DNA from: Zeus faber
Taxonomy: Eukaryota; Chordata; Actinopteri; Zeiformes; Zeidae
NCBI GenBank assembly: GCA_960531495.1
Contig: OY482860.1
Coordinates: forward strand, 2,843,857 to 2,907,856
DNA: 64,000 nucleotides
Direction of reading: 5' to 3'
A model generated the notes under the pieces. That model saw only the letters and a program-made list of their open reading frames with translations. It had not been told where the DNA came from and ran no database searches. Every line of letters begins with the position of its first letter. The first letter of the stretch is position 1. Made by a program: the position numbers and the translations under genes. This document shows positions 51,463-64,000 of this stretch, piece by piece.

Positions 51463-51959
51463 TAGATGTTAATCAGCAGAATTGCTTTTATGAGATCCCC
51501 TGAATAATTATCAAAAATAGAACATAAATAACACTTTTTTTTGTTTTTCACAATTAATTATGAATGTGATTCTTCCTGAAATTCTAAATTATTTTGCACG
51601 GTGGTTCAGTGTAATGTGTCCTTCCGGTGACACTTTGTTCACCTTCAGTTACAACTTGCGCATCTCTCTGTCTCGCGGAGTTTAAATACTGTTGGGGAGC
51701 CTGGGGGGGAACGTTATCCACGCTGAACGTCACCAGGCCTCCTAAAGCAGAGCCATAACACTGATTATATGTCTACTTTTGACATGTGGGAGAAAGTATG
51801 CCTAACTGTGAGGCTTTGGCTTCTGCTGATCCGTTTACACTTTGATGAACGTTGGAAACTGAGATATGTTAATGGAGGTCTACGAAAAAAAACCCTCAAA
51901 TCCTGTATTTGTCAGATAGTATTAAAAGCTCAGTTCTACACCTAATACTGTCATGATCC

Positions 51960-52181
51960 AATGACTATTGTTCTGGATATTATGACCAAGCCAGGTAGAG
52001 TCATCGAATAGAACAGCTAGAACACTCTATGAAGTTCAGAAAATTGCATTAATTTACTTTAATGCCACCTTATATATGCCATTTAACTATATCACCATGT
52101 TACAATTAACCAAAATCCCAGCGGATATCTTGTCTCATATCACAATATTGATATTGTAGTGATACATTGCCCAGCCCTACT
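51960..52181. mobile_element. MITE-like dispersed repeat, copy 2 (left-truncated)
   Basis: Shares GAACACTCTATGAAGTTCAG and the right end ATTGCCCAGCCCTA with the copies at 6783-7126 and 58400-58728. The left terminus is not recognisable. Confidence 0.65.
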
Positions 52182-52788
52182 GTTTATCCGAGCCTCCTCA
52201 CACTGTTCTCGGCTGCTTACCTGTCTCACTCTGTCCAGATGATGTCACCATTGGCCTGTCTTAAAAAGTCTGCCTTCCTCTTGGATTACACTTCCAGTGT
52301 CCAGTGCTTGAGAACCAAAGGAAAACTACGGGATTTTTTAATCGACATCTTATTCTAGGTTTCGATCATTGGGAGTAAAGCTGAGGGACTGGCATAATAG
52401 AAAATTGAATTGATTTTGAATATTTTAAATAGATCCATTATTGATGGAATAGTTTCAGGGGACTGCAGCTGCAGCCGGTTTAATCGCAGTCGGTGAAGAA
52501 GGTGGTCGCCATTGCCCTTTCAGCGATTCTCTCAGTACTGGATCAACTTATAATATCTTAATCAGTCTGTCACTAACCCTGTCACTTGGTATGACTCCCA
52601 GTGATAAAACATCAGAATTTTCCTTGAATTCTATCTTCTGCAAATGCGCAGTAATTGCATATTTTTCTCATAATTTAGACCACTTACCCCTTTGTATGTA
52701 TTTGGTGCAATGTTCGGTCTACGTTCCAGATGATAGTCAAACCCCATCTTCATGCTCATGCACCCAGGCCTCTTCCCAGCCAGGCGCC

Positions 52789-54950
52789 ATGATGCTCGCG
52801 CTCACCCTCTGTCTGAGCGCCGTCCTGCTGCTCTCCCATGTGCACTCTGAGCCAGGGCGGGTGACGTCATCGCCATCGCAGCGCAGGTCAGCTCGCGCCC
52901 CAGCCGCCAAGGTTCGCTTGGCGGGGAATTTTGCGCGGGAAGTGAACGAGGGGCGCGTGGAGGTTCTGCACAACAACACGTGGGGGACTGTCTGTGACGA
53001 TGAGGTGGACATCAAGCTGGCCAACGTGGTGTGCCGCGAGCTGGGCTTCCAGAGTGGCGTCACGTGGGCACACAGCGCCAAGTATGGAGAGGGAGAGGGT
53101 GAGAGGTTGCTTTTTTTGTGATATATTAGTATTTTATGTGTTAGATCGCCATGGCAATTAAATAGCTTACCTATTCCAGGGTTATTCAACTTCATTCTGT
53201 CGGGGGGAAGATTTGCAAAAGGTCAGCTTAGCAGCTTGACAACAAGTTGAGTATGCCTGACCTATAGAATACACCTTCTGTGGAGTATTCAACATACAAT
53301 AAAACAGCTTGTTGTATGCTTCTGAACAGCCAGTGCTGTGCCTCTACTTTACCATAAGAAAACTCTCGCTCAGCAACACCCTAAGAGCATGGCTTCATAA
53401 AAAGACCACCAATTGAGACATCCAAAATAGCCAACCGTGCAACAACTGAACCGTCATAAAGCTACAAAGATAAGTTGTTACAAGATTGGAGTCTACATCT
53501 CATTATGGCCGGCTGGCAGGCTGGCGGGGCAAATATATGGGCCGAAAAAGGGCATTTGTTTTAGAATAATGACAGCATTCGCTTGCCAGAGTTGTGCTAC
53601 ACTTGCTGTGGTTTATAGACATTCTTTATTGCTGCTTTTAAATCCAAATTAAAGAGAGGCTTGAGTGGAATCATGGAGCAGGAGCTGCGGCACCCTGCCT
53701 TGAGACGTTGTTGTGAAATACTGCATGTTTGGTAAATCTATTTACTAAACATACCACCGAGGTGCAGCCCTTAATCAGCCTGCCCGTAAAAGTCAAGTGC
53801 TAGGTGTTTAGGAACCGTGTGGGAGCCTCTGTGCAGACACCTCCCTTTGTCTGTAAATTGTAAAAATCAATCCGCACTGGATAGCTAGAATAATCTTTGA
53901 AGTGAGTTGTTTCTCCCTTTTCCACAGGGCAAATATGGATGGACAACGTGCGCTGTGACGGCTCGGAGAAGTCCCTGAAGGACTGCAAGCACAACGGTTG
54001 GGGAGTGAATGACTGTAAACACACGGAGGACCTGGGGGTGGTGTGTAGCCCGGAGCGCAGACTGGACGAGGCCGCCATCAGGCCCCACTCCATCGCCTTG
54101 AGGCCCGACGCCAGCCCCTCCCCCCACTGGCAGAACATCCTGGCCAGTCGCAGGTCACCGAGTCAGGGCTACTACGGCAACGGCCACCCCCAGGAGATCC
54201 CCAGGTTTCATAGGCCGCACCCCTACCAGGTACTGATGCGTGGGTCCCCATTTGTCCCATTCAATTACGTTCCTCTCTCTTCTCTCAAGGAGTTGCCTGA
54301 AAGGATCAGACCTTTAATCATGTGGTTCCTCCAACCCCAACCCCTCAGGGTCACAGTAAGGTTCGGATCGAGGAGGTGCGCCTGCGACCAATCCTCATGT
54401 CCACCAAGAAGAAGACCCTCGTCCCAGAGGGTGTAGTGGAAGTGAAGCACGCTGGGAGATGGAGGCAGGTGTGTGACCTGGGATGGACCCTGAACAGCAG
54501 CAGAGTGGTGTGTGGGATGCTTGGCTTCCCAGACGCCACCCAGCACAACGCAAAGACGTACAAGTAAGTAGAACCTTCTCCTCATCCAACTGGACCTGTT
54601 GGCCGTGCATAGCATCTTGAACTCAAGGCAATTATCTGTGGAGTGCAAACTGCGCCACTCATTCCTTTGTTAAAAGAATAAAAATCATATGCAATGTTGA
54701 CTAAAGGCCCTTTGCCGGGCTTATCTTTCTCCCCCAGTCTATTCTCTCCCTCTCCCCATCCTTAGCCCCAGGGTGATGATAAAGGCATTTCTCCCTCTCT
54801 TCCACTGTGAAGAAGTGCAAAGATACACTTCTCTCCTCTGCAAATATCCGATCAGCCCATTACTTTATACTTTCTATGCCCTGCTCATACATTACTTGGT
54901 GTTTTGTTTGTTGTCTTTCTCTCCCTTTCTTCCCCCTTATTTTCCTCTGC

Positions 54951-55014
<64 letters not shown>

Positions 55015-55280
55015 GATGCTATCGTCAGCTTAAGCCCTCAGACAAACTGCTCGACTTTAACTTTGGATTCCTGCGAGGGGGTGTAATATCACCGCTGATT
55101 GTTATTTAACTGTCCCATCGATACTGCGGTGTGGTACAGTGACGGCTATCAGAGTGGAATGAGGCTCGCTGGGAAGCGACCTGTCTTGCTGACAGTCGGT
55201 CTTACTGCTCCCTTTGCAGATTTAACCCCAATAATTAATCTCCTTATTTTTATATGCTCTTTCCAAAAGCACATCATGCC

Positions 55281-55353
<73 letters not shown>

Positions 55354-57360
55354 ACCTCCTGGAATATATCATATGGCGGCCATGGGTGTCTCCCTTTGAC
55401 CCTTTGACACATAACTGCACTTCCTAGACTTAAAATAGAAGGTGGTTTCGGGATGGTTTTTTCTCCGAGCCACAAGAGGACCACACATTAGCTGAGACTG
55501 AAGACTCGTCTGCCTCTCCGCTTACCAGCCCGACTGCCAGGGATGGGACGCCCGCTGGATTGTGCGACTAAGAGTGATGCCAGAATTTGGTGATTCAGGA
55601 TCTAGGAACGTTCTTGTGCGCTCATTTGACTGCAACCAGCACGAGTCTGAGTCAACCAGTGATGGGCCACAGCACGTATTCCGTCGTCTAGATACTCAAT
55701 TCCAGTTTCTGCTGAAAGGCTGTTACTGTTTGTGGGTAATTTATTTCTTTTATGGACTTTTGTAACTGCTTTATAGACTTTCCAAACTGCCGTCATATCA
55801 GAGTATGACTCACACACGTAAAGGATTTTGGCATTGTCCTTGAATTTAGCTCCTGTATATCTCCCCTGATCTTCTCGGTGCCTTGTAAACAGAGAGGGAA
55901 GCTATAAACGGGCCTTATTGTTTATCAGGTAAACCGTGCCTTAATGAAATACGCTTCGTCAAGGATGCACATGGGCTTGACAGTATGGTTTATTTGAGTG
56001 TAGGCTCCCAACCTGGCCGACTGCTCCTTGCACATTTCTGGGACGGCCCAGATCAGCCAGGTAGCGGGGATGGCGACACTGACATTTAGTGGCGCGACAC
56101 CAACTGGTTGGAAGGCGCAGATCAATCTCTGCGGCCGTCTCGTAGCAGACCTGGCAACTCACCCAAGCGGAGAGCGATGACAGAGCGGAAAGAGGACGCT
56201 GTAGCTTGAAGGACTTGGAGTGAAGCCTGCTGGGAGTCCACTCGCTCCTGTTCCTCCAGAACACTGTTTTTAAACCCTTTCCATTAAGCCAACGGAGTAG
56301 AGGTTTAAGGAATATTTCCACAACCGGTTATTTTCAGCCGTAATGATGAATACCGAATCCGACATAGCAGCTTCTAAACACAGAGTGAAAAAGCTCGTAC
56401 ACGGCTACATTTATATGCCATTTGATTGATATCACAATGTCAAATGTTCTGTTGCGTTGCGTGAATAACAAGGCTGTGGGGCAGGAGTGCCCGCGGCTTG
56501 GCTTGGTTCTATCCTGGCTCACGGCATCCTCCGGTTTGGCCCCATCGCTGCTGCTGTAGATGGTGTTCTCCCCTGAAACAAGACGGTGTTGTTTGCTTCT
56601 GTTTTTCACTCTGCAGGTTTTGGGTTGCTGTCTCTAATTGAAATTGAAATGTTTAGTTGTCAAGGACAGAGCAATCTTGATCTTAGACATTATTCTAGAT
56701 TGCTCACATCCTGTTTACTGTCTCATTTGAGGCATAAGTGGCTGTTTTTTTATGGCCCATGGGAATTTTACACGAATAAATGGTGATTTGTGGAGCAAGA
56801 TTGGGCAAATCAATGTAGACTGTCACAACAAGCAAAAAATAATAATTTTGGCTGTCTATCCTATTTTTCATGGATCAGGTTTAATCAAAAGTTTAAATAT
56901 GAAAGCAAAACTATTTACTTTTGCCCAGGATTCGCCCCAAGATGTATTTCTATCTTTAGGCTTTTTTAATTGTAATACAACTGCAAACTACAGCTTTAAT
57001 TGCACCTCCACCTATGTAATTGCATAACGTTTGCACAATTCACCAAAGAAAGAAGAAGACCTGAATGTTAAATTTAGGCGTAACACAGCAGCCTTGGAAA
57101 AGACGCAAACCAAAAGTAAACCAGCCGCCACTCATGTTGCACGGCCACCAGTCCGACTCCCTCTCTTCCCCCTCTCCACCTCACTCTCCGTCGCTCCGTC
57201 CATTCTTAGAATGCCCAGACTGAGCCCGGTCCCCTGGCCGCTGCGTCTCCTGGATGCGACTCTGAAGATGCTGTAATTACAGTTTGGGTGGGACGGAGGC
57301 ACTCCAGGCTTTCTGCTGAGTCTAAAAAACAACCCCCAATTATAGCTGAGAAAGAGGTTG

Positions 57361-57436
<76 letters not shown>

Positions 57437-57511
57437 GAGCAAGAGAGAGAGAGAGAGAGAGAGAGAAATAGAGCAAGAGAGAGAGCGAGAGAGAGAGTGG
57501 GAGAGAGAGAT

Positions 57512-57542
<31 letters not shown>

Positions 57543-57591
57543 AATAGAGCAAGAGAGAGAGAGAGAGAGAGAGAGAGTGGGAGAGAGAGAT

Positions 57592-57639
<48 letters not shown>

Positions 57640-57649
57640 AGAGAGAGAT

Positions 57650-57695
<46 letters not shown>

Positions 57696-57705
57696 AGAGA
57701 GAGAT

Positions 57706-57754
<49 letters not shown>

Positions 57755-57823
57755 GAGCAAGAGAGAGAGAGAGAGAGAGAGAGAGTGGGAGAGAGAGAGA
57801 GAAAGAGAAAGAGAGAGAGGGGG

Positions 57824-57856
<33 letters not shown>

Positions 57857-59473
57857 AGGTTTTCTCTCGCTGGTGTTAAAATATTTCCCAATTCTAGCTG
57901 CAGCTCGCTGTATCAGCGGCCGTCTGTCTCTCCCTGTTGCTGGGCTGATTTGGAAGACTTAACTTCTATTTTAATTATGACTATTTCCGAAGCGTTTCTT
58001 ACACCTTGGTGGAGGTGTAATCTTTCACTTTGGTGGTGACGTTTCTTGAGACCAAGTCCGGTTTGATGTCTTTAGGTCTGTGTGATCTTCCTCAGTGATC
58101 TCTCTAATTTATTTTGGCGGCCTTTCTTTATTTCTGTGTACATGCCGATGGCTCCTTCTAGGGTTTAGCCCAGAGCGTGGAATCCAGATTTCTATGCCAA
58201 GAGTTGAGACGTTTGTGTCACAATTTCAGTTAGTGCTCTTTTCTTACAGATGCTTTATGTATGACCTCACATGGGCTCTTTAACAAAACTTTTCTTATAT
58301 TATTTATATTTTTTGTATTGTTATTTTGCAGGTTAATATATGTTAATGCTTACTACAAACTATATTCATGCCATCTTTAGCTCATATTCATGTGTTAGGG
58401 TTAGGGGTTGGGCGATACTAACAAAATGAAATCTCATTATTGGTCCAGAAATTCCTCAAAATCAATAATTTGGCAAATTTTGGGGATGACGATTGGCGCT
58501 TCCATAAGATATTCACATGCAATAAATATTTGAGAAACAATCATCAGTAATGTGGGTATTATGACCATTCATCAGCTAGAACAGTCTATGAAATTCAGAA
58601 AATTGCATCAATTCACTTTAATGCAGCCCTGCAACATTTAACTATCATGATACTTAAATAACCAAAAGTCCCTGTAAAAGTCTTAAATCACGATATCAAT
58701 ATTATATCAATATATCACCCAGTCTTGGCTAGGTTGCTTAAAGTCAGTTTCAGGTACGTGCTGGGGGGTGTGGGGTTTGCACGAGTACCTTCCCCTCTGC
58801 CCCATGGTGCCCTTTTTGTTGTGCCCCATCGAGGTGCACGCACACGCGGTGCGTGCACACAGTGGAGCGCAGATCACGGGCGCGCCGCTGTGTTGCTCCG
58901 TTTCCTTATGGAGCTAAACAAAACACTGTGCGTAATGGGAACAGTTTCTCAGTCACCCTTTTCCCCCGTCCCCTGTTCCCTGTCAACAGATTGCCCAGAG
59001 CGGCAAAATGCCTAAAACTGGAGCTGGAGGTCCATGTGACCTTTATTTTTTTTTCTTTTCTTTTAACATCTCCCCCTCATAACATCTCTGCACGGGCATG
59101 ATCAGTTTCTTGTGATCTTTGTCTTTCAACCAGTGATGGAAAGGACTCCGTCGATGGGAGGTGCTAGAAGCAGAGAACACTTTTACAGTATACCTGCTCA
59201 TGTACAATACTACTGACAAATAGCTGCTAGAATCATAACCTCTGGAGCAGACCTTATTTCATGAAGTGTGAAATTTATTGGTAAAATTGTCATTGTAAGA
59301 CAACTAAAATCAACAAACAGAACAGTAAGTCAAATTGCATGACAGGCTTTGGGACGCCGTTCCTCGTCAGTAAAAAAATGGTTTAGAATGCGGGAGTTAT
59401 TAGGAGACAAACTGGTAGGTCTGTGGTGAGGTCACAAACAAGTCACAGACATGTCTGCCTCACAGGACATTTG

Positions 59474-59535
<62 letters not shown>

Positions 59536-62500
59536 CCGCTCTGTGTCTTTTGGCGAAGTGATTAGCTTAAGAGTCACATGGTGAATGCATTGAGTGATTT
59601 TTACAAGAGTTATTCAATACGCCATGTCTTCGCTCACCGCAGGTCTCGTGCATGCGCTGATCTGTCGTGAATTTTACGCATGACAACATCAAACGGTACA
59701 ATATATTGCACTAATGATATGCCAGCGCAAACATACCCATAAAGTTTTGCTGCTGAGTGCAATTTGCCCTCGTTTTGCATCTGATCGCAATTATCCATGT
59801 GGCAAAGTAAATAATCCCTGCATCAGTGGGGGTGGGGGGGGCTTTATCACTATTCCTTATAACTTTTAGTTGTTTTTTCGATATCTTTTGAGTTGAAAAG
59901 GAATTCTTGAACCGTTTTTGTCAACGTTTGTAACGCCTTATTTGTGCAAAAACGTATTCACAGTTTCAACAAGTTGCTTTTGGAGTGCATTTTGAAAACC
60001 ACCATGGACTACTACCTACAGATGCCGTGACAGGAATAACAATTATAACAATAATGTGAAAATATTATTTTCAGATCACTGGAAAGTCTGGGCGTGACAC
60101 CCCTTATACAATTGCACTTTCACTTACACCAGCTCTCTGCAGACAGTAATAATTTCACGTTAACTGCATGTGGATATTAGCGCTGGTGTTTGTGAATTGG
60201 AAGCTATTTGCCACGAGCCTCATTTGCATATAAATGGGCAGATTTTTCACCAAATATAAGAGGAACACCTAATTTAAATACATGCAAATAGCACCGGTAC
60301 ACCGTGACACTATTTGCGTGGCAGCGCAGTTAGGGGTGCACTTCACCGTTTGCAGTGCTTTGTGAATAACGCGCTCGCTTTTTCTGTTATTTTGTGCTGG
60401 TTTAGCTGCCGCAAAAGCCGCGTAATTGCTTTGTGAATTGGCCCCTCAGCCTTTAGGGGTACAATGTTTTTTTTATTTTCTACTTCTGGTGTCAAATGAG
60501 TACCTCGCGGGTGCAAAAATGGCACAAATTTGGCCCCAATAGGGTGCTGCCAGAGTGACAAAGTGCAATGCTGTTCTTTATTTTCCAAGAGGCTCTGAAG
60601 TCAAGTCACTCATTGAGAAATCAGGAAAGTCAGGAACGCTGACATAATTTAACCCAACACTTGACGTTACAATGATGACAGCTGATGGTAGCTCAAAACA
60701 TTTTAAGGGCTTATTTCCCTTTTAATAGAAATTAAGTTCTCAAATCAGTAATGCATTGGAATGGATGCCTCTACATTGGTAGTATTGCTTGGTTTGTATT
60801 TGTCTTGTACTGTCATCTGACCACCATGCGAGCTATCTGTAGACCCACAGTAGCGTGCTCGCTTGCATGCGTGTGTGTTTGAAGAAATGTAAATTAACAT
60901 TCACTCTGGGACTGTTCTGATCTGGTCTTTGTGGGAACAGATGTCCGTCCACGCTGTTGGCCCTGTTGGTTTGTCAAACTGTCTGTTTTCATAAATCTGT
61001 TTTTGGTTCTGGCACTGCTTGGACGTGCAGCCCAGCTGAGCGCCAAAGAACCAGTGAGTGTTTGTTTGTTTGTGCGTACGTGCGTGCCGGGGCAAACCCT
61101 CATTTCTGAGCGATGTAGTCCACCAGCGAGGCTGAAGGATACAGTTTTTTCCTCGACTATGGCAGGGCTTGGAAACTAAAGGCATGTTTCAAAATGTTTT
61201 ATAGTCTTTTTATAGTTTGAACATCCTGCAGTTACACACAAATCCCTGTTACGGTGAAAATAGCTTTTTAACTCCAATCTCTAATTGGTGACCATGATAT
61301 CTCATGCAAATGCACAAAGCCACTAATATGAGAACAACATATCTATTTGCAGAAATCTTTCAATTTCAGCTTGCTATTTTGAGAACGGCTAAATTGCCAT
61401 ATAACTTGATTCCAACCTATAATGTGTATAGAATGCTGCATCATAAATTGAAATTTTAATTTAAAAACATGAATGTAGAGTAACTACAGTTTAACCCCAC
61501 TAAATCAAAATCTATTACCTGTTATACATCTCTAAGGAAGGTGAGAACAGGAACGACACATTCTTCCTCAAACTGAAGCCGTATCCCACTTACTGAACCC
61601 CAGCCTTACCACAGAGACACTTATAGCTTATTTTATGTGGGGTATTTTGAAGGGGACCCATTATGCTCCTTCTCAACAAGTTAGTATTTGTCTCAGGGGT
61701 CCTCAAAACATGTTTTGATTTTTTTTGCTGAAAATACCACTCAGATTAGGCATTCTAGCTATTCTAACATTCCTCCAAGCCATCCTGTTCCAGGACGGTC
61801 TGTTTAATAGGTGGCGCCACCCTCCTGAGGCCCCTAGTTCTGAGCCAATAGGGCTTGAGCAAGAGTTCCGGGTTCGTGGTATTTAGTTTGTATACTTTCA
61901 AGTATTTCACCTTATCAGTCCACCAAAATCTCTTTCTGAACAAATTTGAGGTGAAAAATATTACAACATTTATTACATTTCATATAACATTTCCATCGTC
62001 TGCTGTTTTTTCCAAAGACAGTTGGTATAAAATACTCTTTCTTTTAAAAGATTTGTGCTGGTCTGTGCAGCCAACAACAGAGCACTTCCCATGCTCTAAG
62101 CTCTTAGCATAGTTCTTAGCCACCCAACCCGCTAGCGGTGGTGCTCAATCCAGATGAGGGGGTTCAAATTCTAACAAGACACAATGTGACGTATAGTTGG
62201 GAGAAAAATCTGAACGACCTGTTTCACCACATGACGTATGAAATAGACAGCTCACAAAAAACTGCCTGGGTTGTCTTATTTCACAGTTTGTGTCTTAGTA
62301 GGCCCATCAGAGACCCAAATGTATGTGCACAAGCACTGAAAAAGTGAGTTTTTCATCATCATGTAGGTCCCCTTTAACATGGGTTGAATATTTATTTTTA
62401 CAGTATGGTCAGTGAGGAACGCATAAGACTCAGAAGAACCCATTAATAAGTTAAAACAACCTAACCCTCTTTCTCGTAATACAATAATTTCATATTTGTG

Positions 62501-62930
62501 GGGGAAAATTAGATCATAGCAAAAAGTCACCACATACAGTATGGAACCAGATCAGGAGTATGTTGGAAGTAAGAAGGAACTTGATTACTCCACCCTGTTT
62601 CTCCAAACTAATTAAACCATACCATAGAATATCTAGAGCTGTGTATCAAAAATTGTATATCCAGCCTAAGCTATTAGGGACAGAATGTAATTATTCTGCA
62701 TCATTTGAGGTCAAATTTTGACGCCTGGGTCGTATTTCCAGTGGCTATTGATATACCTAAGGCTTGTGTACAAATGTGTGTGATTTTACATTTGTTCAAA
62801 TGATATTTTTACTTTTAAAGCCAGGTGAGATGTTTTTTACTGTAACAGAGCATATGAAAACACAAAATTAGAATTGAAAAAAAAAAAAAATTGAAACAAT
62901 CCACAGACCTCAGTATTTATGTTTAATGTC

Positions 62931-63003
<73 letters not shown>

Positions 63004-63668
63004 AAATATACAGAACAGGTGCCGCTAATATGCGTCTAACTTTATTTTTTTCCTTTTTAGGAAAATATGGGACACCAAAGTCGCGGATCCTACAACAAGG
63101 TAGGGACAAAGAGGACTTCCGGTAACCACTATTCAGTCATTTCTAGAGTCTAGTTATTAAATTCTATGTCTTCACTCCATTCAGATTGAGCCTCATGGCT
63201 AAGAAGAAAGGATTCTGGGTAGAGAAGGTGCACTGCATAGGCACAGAGACCAGCCTGTCTGAGTGCCACGCCCAGCTGTCCATCCCCCGCAGCCACTCCC
63301 CCTGCAAGAACGGGAGGCACGCCGTGGCCAAGTGCATGCCAGGACCCCAGTTCTCACGCATCTCCTCCGGGAGACCCCAGGCCCCCCATCCCATGGTGGT
63401 AAGACAACAGGATGAGCACATGTACTGTAGATCTGCAGTCGTCTAAGTAGGTATTTGTGAACATGACAACGTACTTTGCGTCTCTTCCAGCCTGTGCGTC
63501 TGAAGGCTGGGCCCCGGCTCGGAGAGGGTCGTGTGGAGGTTCTCAAAGAGGGGAAATGGGGCACCATCGTGGACCACATGTGGGACAGGACGGCGGCCAG
63601 TGTGGTGTGCAGGGAGCTGGGCTTCGGTACGGCACAGGAAGCCCTGGGCGCAGCCTACATGGGACAAG
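52789..63668 (+). CDS. loxl4: Lysyl oxidase-like 4 (5' part; gene continues past the window)
   Basis: Secreted copper- and LTQ-dependent amine oxidase family acting on collagen/elastin lysines. Coding exons seen: 52789-53098, 53928-54229, 54349-54563, 63061-63099, 63185-63398, 63491-63668, all in phase, giving 419 complete residues. Start chosen at ATGATG 52789, which gives a clear signal peptide ([20 protein letters not shown]). SRCR1 at about 41-143 ([18 protein letters not shown] ... [11 protein letters not shown] ... DLGVVC); a long linker of about 60 residues; SRCR2 at about 208-330; start of SRCR3 from 361. [21 protein letters not shown] and KIWDTK...[12 protein letters not shown] resemble LOXL4 more than LOXL2/3, and pyroxd2 is a near neighbour as in human 10q24. 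SRCR4 and the catalytic domain are not in the window. SRCR3 carries Val at 387 where a Cys is expected. Intron 3 is 8.5 kb. Confidence 0.85.
54955..55010. repeat. (CT)n microsatellite
   Basis: About 27 CT units in loxl4 intron 3. Confidence 0.95.
55284..55351. repeat. (GT)n microsatellite
   Basis: About 33 GT units in loxl4 intron 3. Confidence 0.95.
57361..57862. repeat. About 500-bp (GA)n array with higher-order structure
   Basis: Almost pure purine on the plus strand. GA dinucleotides are interrupted in a recurring order by GTGGGAG, GATAGAG, GAAAGAG and AAATAGAGCAAG, giving a higher-order unit of roughly 55-60 bases that repeats several times. It ends in (AT)n at about 57825-57840. In loxl4 intron 3. 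Confidence 0.95.
58400..58728. mobile_element. MITE-like dispersed repeat, copy 3
   Basis: Begins GGGGTTGGGCGATAC and ends ATATCACCCAGTCTTGGC. Shares TTTTGGGGATGACGATTGG, CAATCATCAGTAATGTGG and AGAACAGTCTATGAAATTCA with copy 1 and, in part, copy 2. In loxl4 intron 3. Confidence 0.7.
59477..59532. repeat. (GT)n microsatellite
   Basis: About 28 GT units in loxl4 intron 3. Confidence 0.95.
61648..62376. mobile_element. MITE-like element with GGGGACC terminal inverted repeats
   Basis: Left end TGAAGGGGACCCATTATGCT and right end CATGTAGGTCCCCTTTAA are imperfect inverted repeats about 730 bases apart. The AAAGGGGACCTATTATGC-type terminus is one I recognise as common in teleosts. No transposase ORF. 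In loxl4 intron 3. Confidence 0.6.
62935..63002. repeat. (GT)n microsatellite near the loxl4 exon 4 acceptor
   Basis: About 34 GT units ending about 58 bases before the exon starting at 63061. That exon does have an ordinary T-rich tract. Confidence 0.95.
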
Positions 63669-63769
63669 GTGAGACGAAGACCAACTTTTTCAGGGGGAAG
63701 GGAAATGTACTCCAACTCAACCCGGGGTGCCACCCACATTTGAGTATTTTTCCAGCTTATAGAGCTTGT

Positions 63770-63868
63770 GCGTAATCACCGGGTGTCATGACATTTCACT
63801 GCATATATGTACGACCGTATGTGTATGTATGTGACAAATAATGTCTTGAACTTGAACTTGAACTTGAA
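63770..63868. repeat. Retroposon-like 3' tail ending in (CTTGAA)n
   Basis: ACATTTCACTGCATATATGT ... GTGACAAATAATG followed by four CTTGAA units. Resembles the tails of fish LINE/SINE elements and the segment at about 12130-12200. In the intron after the last loxl4 exon seen. Confidence 0.55.
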
Positions 63869-64000
63869 AGTTGCAGAGGGTGGGTTTTTATAAAGAATGC
63901 TTACAACTGGATTCCAGGAGAAGTCACAGTGGTGACTGTGGTGACTTCAGTGGTATCAAGCCTTCTACACCTGCTTTGCAGAGAGGAAGAGTGTGTGTTC

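Noticed and set aside
52591..52788. Upstream in-frame extension of the loxl4 first coding exon
   Set aside because: The upstream codons show no conserved sequence, and the ATG at 52789 gives an ideal signal peptide directly after a plausible splice acceptor.
57206..57891. Long Leu/Ser-rich or Glu/Arg-rich open frames
   Set aside because: They are translations of the (GA)n/(CT)n array; the same applies to Thr/His and Cys/Val frames over (CA/GT)n tracts.
58390..58412. GTTAGGGTTAGGGG resembling telomere repeat
   Set aside because: Only two units, and explained by the left end of a MITE copy.

Overview
The window is vertebrate nuclear DNA. Genes are split into short exons with GT/AG introns. 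The sequence is packed with (CA/GT)n microsatellites and fish-type transposons (Tc1-like, Rex3/RTE-like LINE, TIR-bearing MITEs), and gene order resembles human 10q24 and 2p13. This points to a ray-finned fish, probably a teleost; the species cannot be named from the sequence. Gene names rest on remembered family sequences and on exon phases that close exactly. No database search was run.

Layout: (1) 1-3293, no gene seen, several microsatellites. (2) 3294-9334, minus strand, slc25a28 (mitoferrin-2, mitochondrial iron importer), four coding exons, 401 aa. (3) 9335-13944, divergent intergenic region with a CpG-rich promoter, tetranucleotide arrays and a dead Tc1-like transposon. (4) 13945-27015, plus strand, pyroxd2 (FAD-dependent mitochondrial oxidoreductase-like protein), 16 coding exons, 575 aa. 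Its last intron holds a near full-length 3.25 kb Rex3/RTE-like LINE bounded by a perfect 14-bp target-site duplication. (5) 28788-43253, plus strand, a ttc31-like gene, 17 coding exons, about 533 aa, joining charged/coiled-coil, TPR, RRM and CCCH zinc-finger segments. Its introns hold a second LINE insertion with a 15-bp duplication and a TIR-bearing MITE. (6) 43254-52788, 3' UTR, a duplicated block of about 714 bp with an ACTAGT-rich minisatellite, and a G-rich putative promoter. (7) 52789 to the window end, plus strand, the 5' part of a lysyl-oxidase-like gene, best match loxl4: signal peptide, SRCR1, SRCR2 and the start of SRCR3. SRCR4 and the catalytic domain lie beyond the window.

The four genes are not an operon and share no obvious pathway. 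pyroxd2 and slc25a28 encode mitochondrial proteins, and loxl4 a secreted matrix enzyme. Having pyroxd2, a LOXL2/3/4-type gene and a ttc31-like gene together is of evolutionary interest: in human, PYROXD2 and LOXL4 lie on 10q24 while TTC31 lies near LOXL3 on 2p13. I found no undescribed defence, biosynthetic or mobile system. The most distinctive signals are (GT)n/(CA)n microsatellites abutting splice sites in pyroxd2 and ttc31, a possibly chimeric retrotransposition product, an overlapping uORF at the ttc31-like start, and loss of a conserved SRCR cysteine in loxl4.
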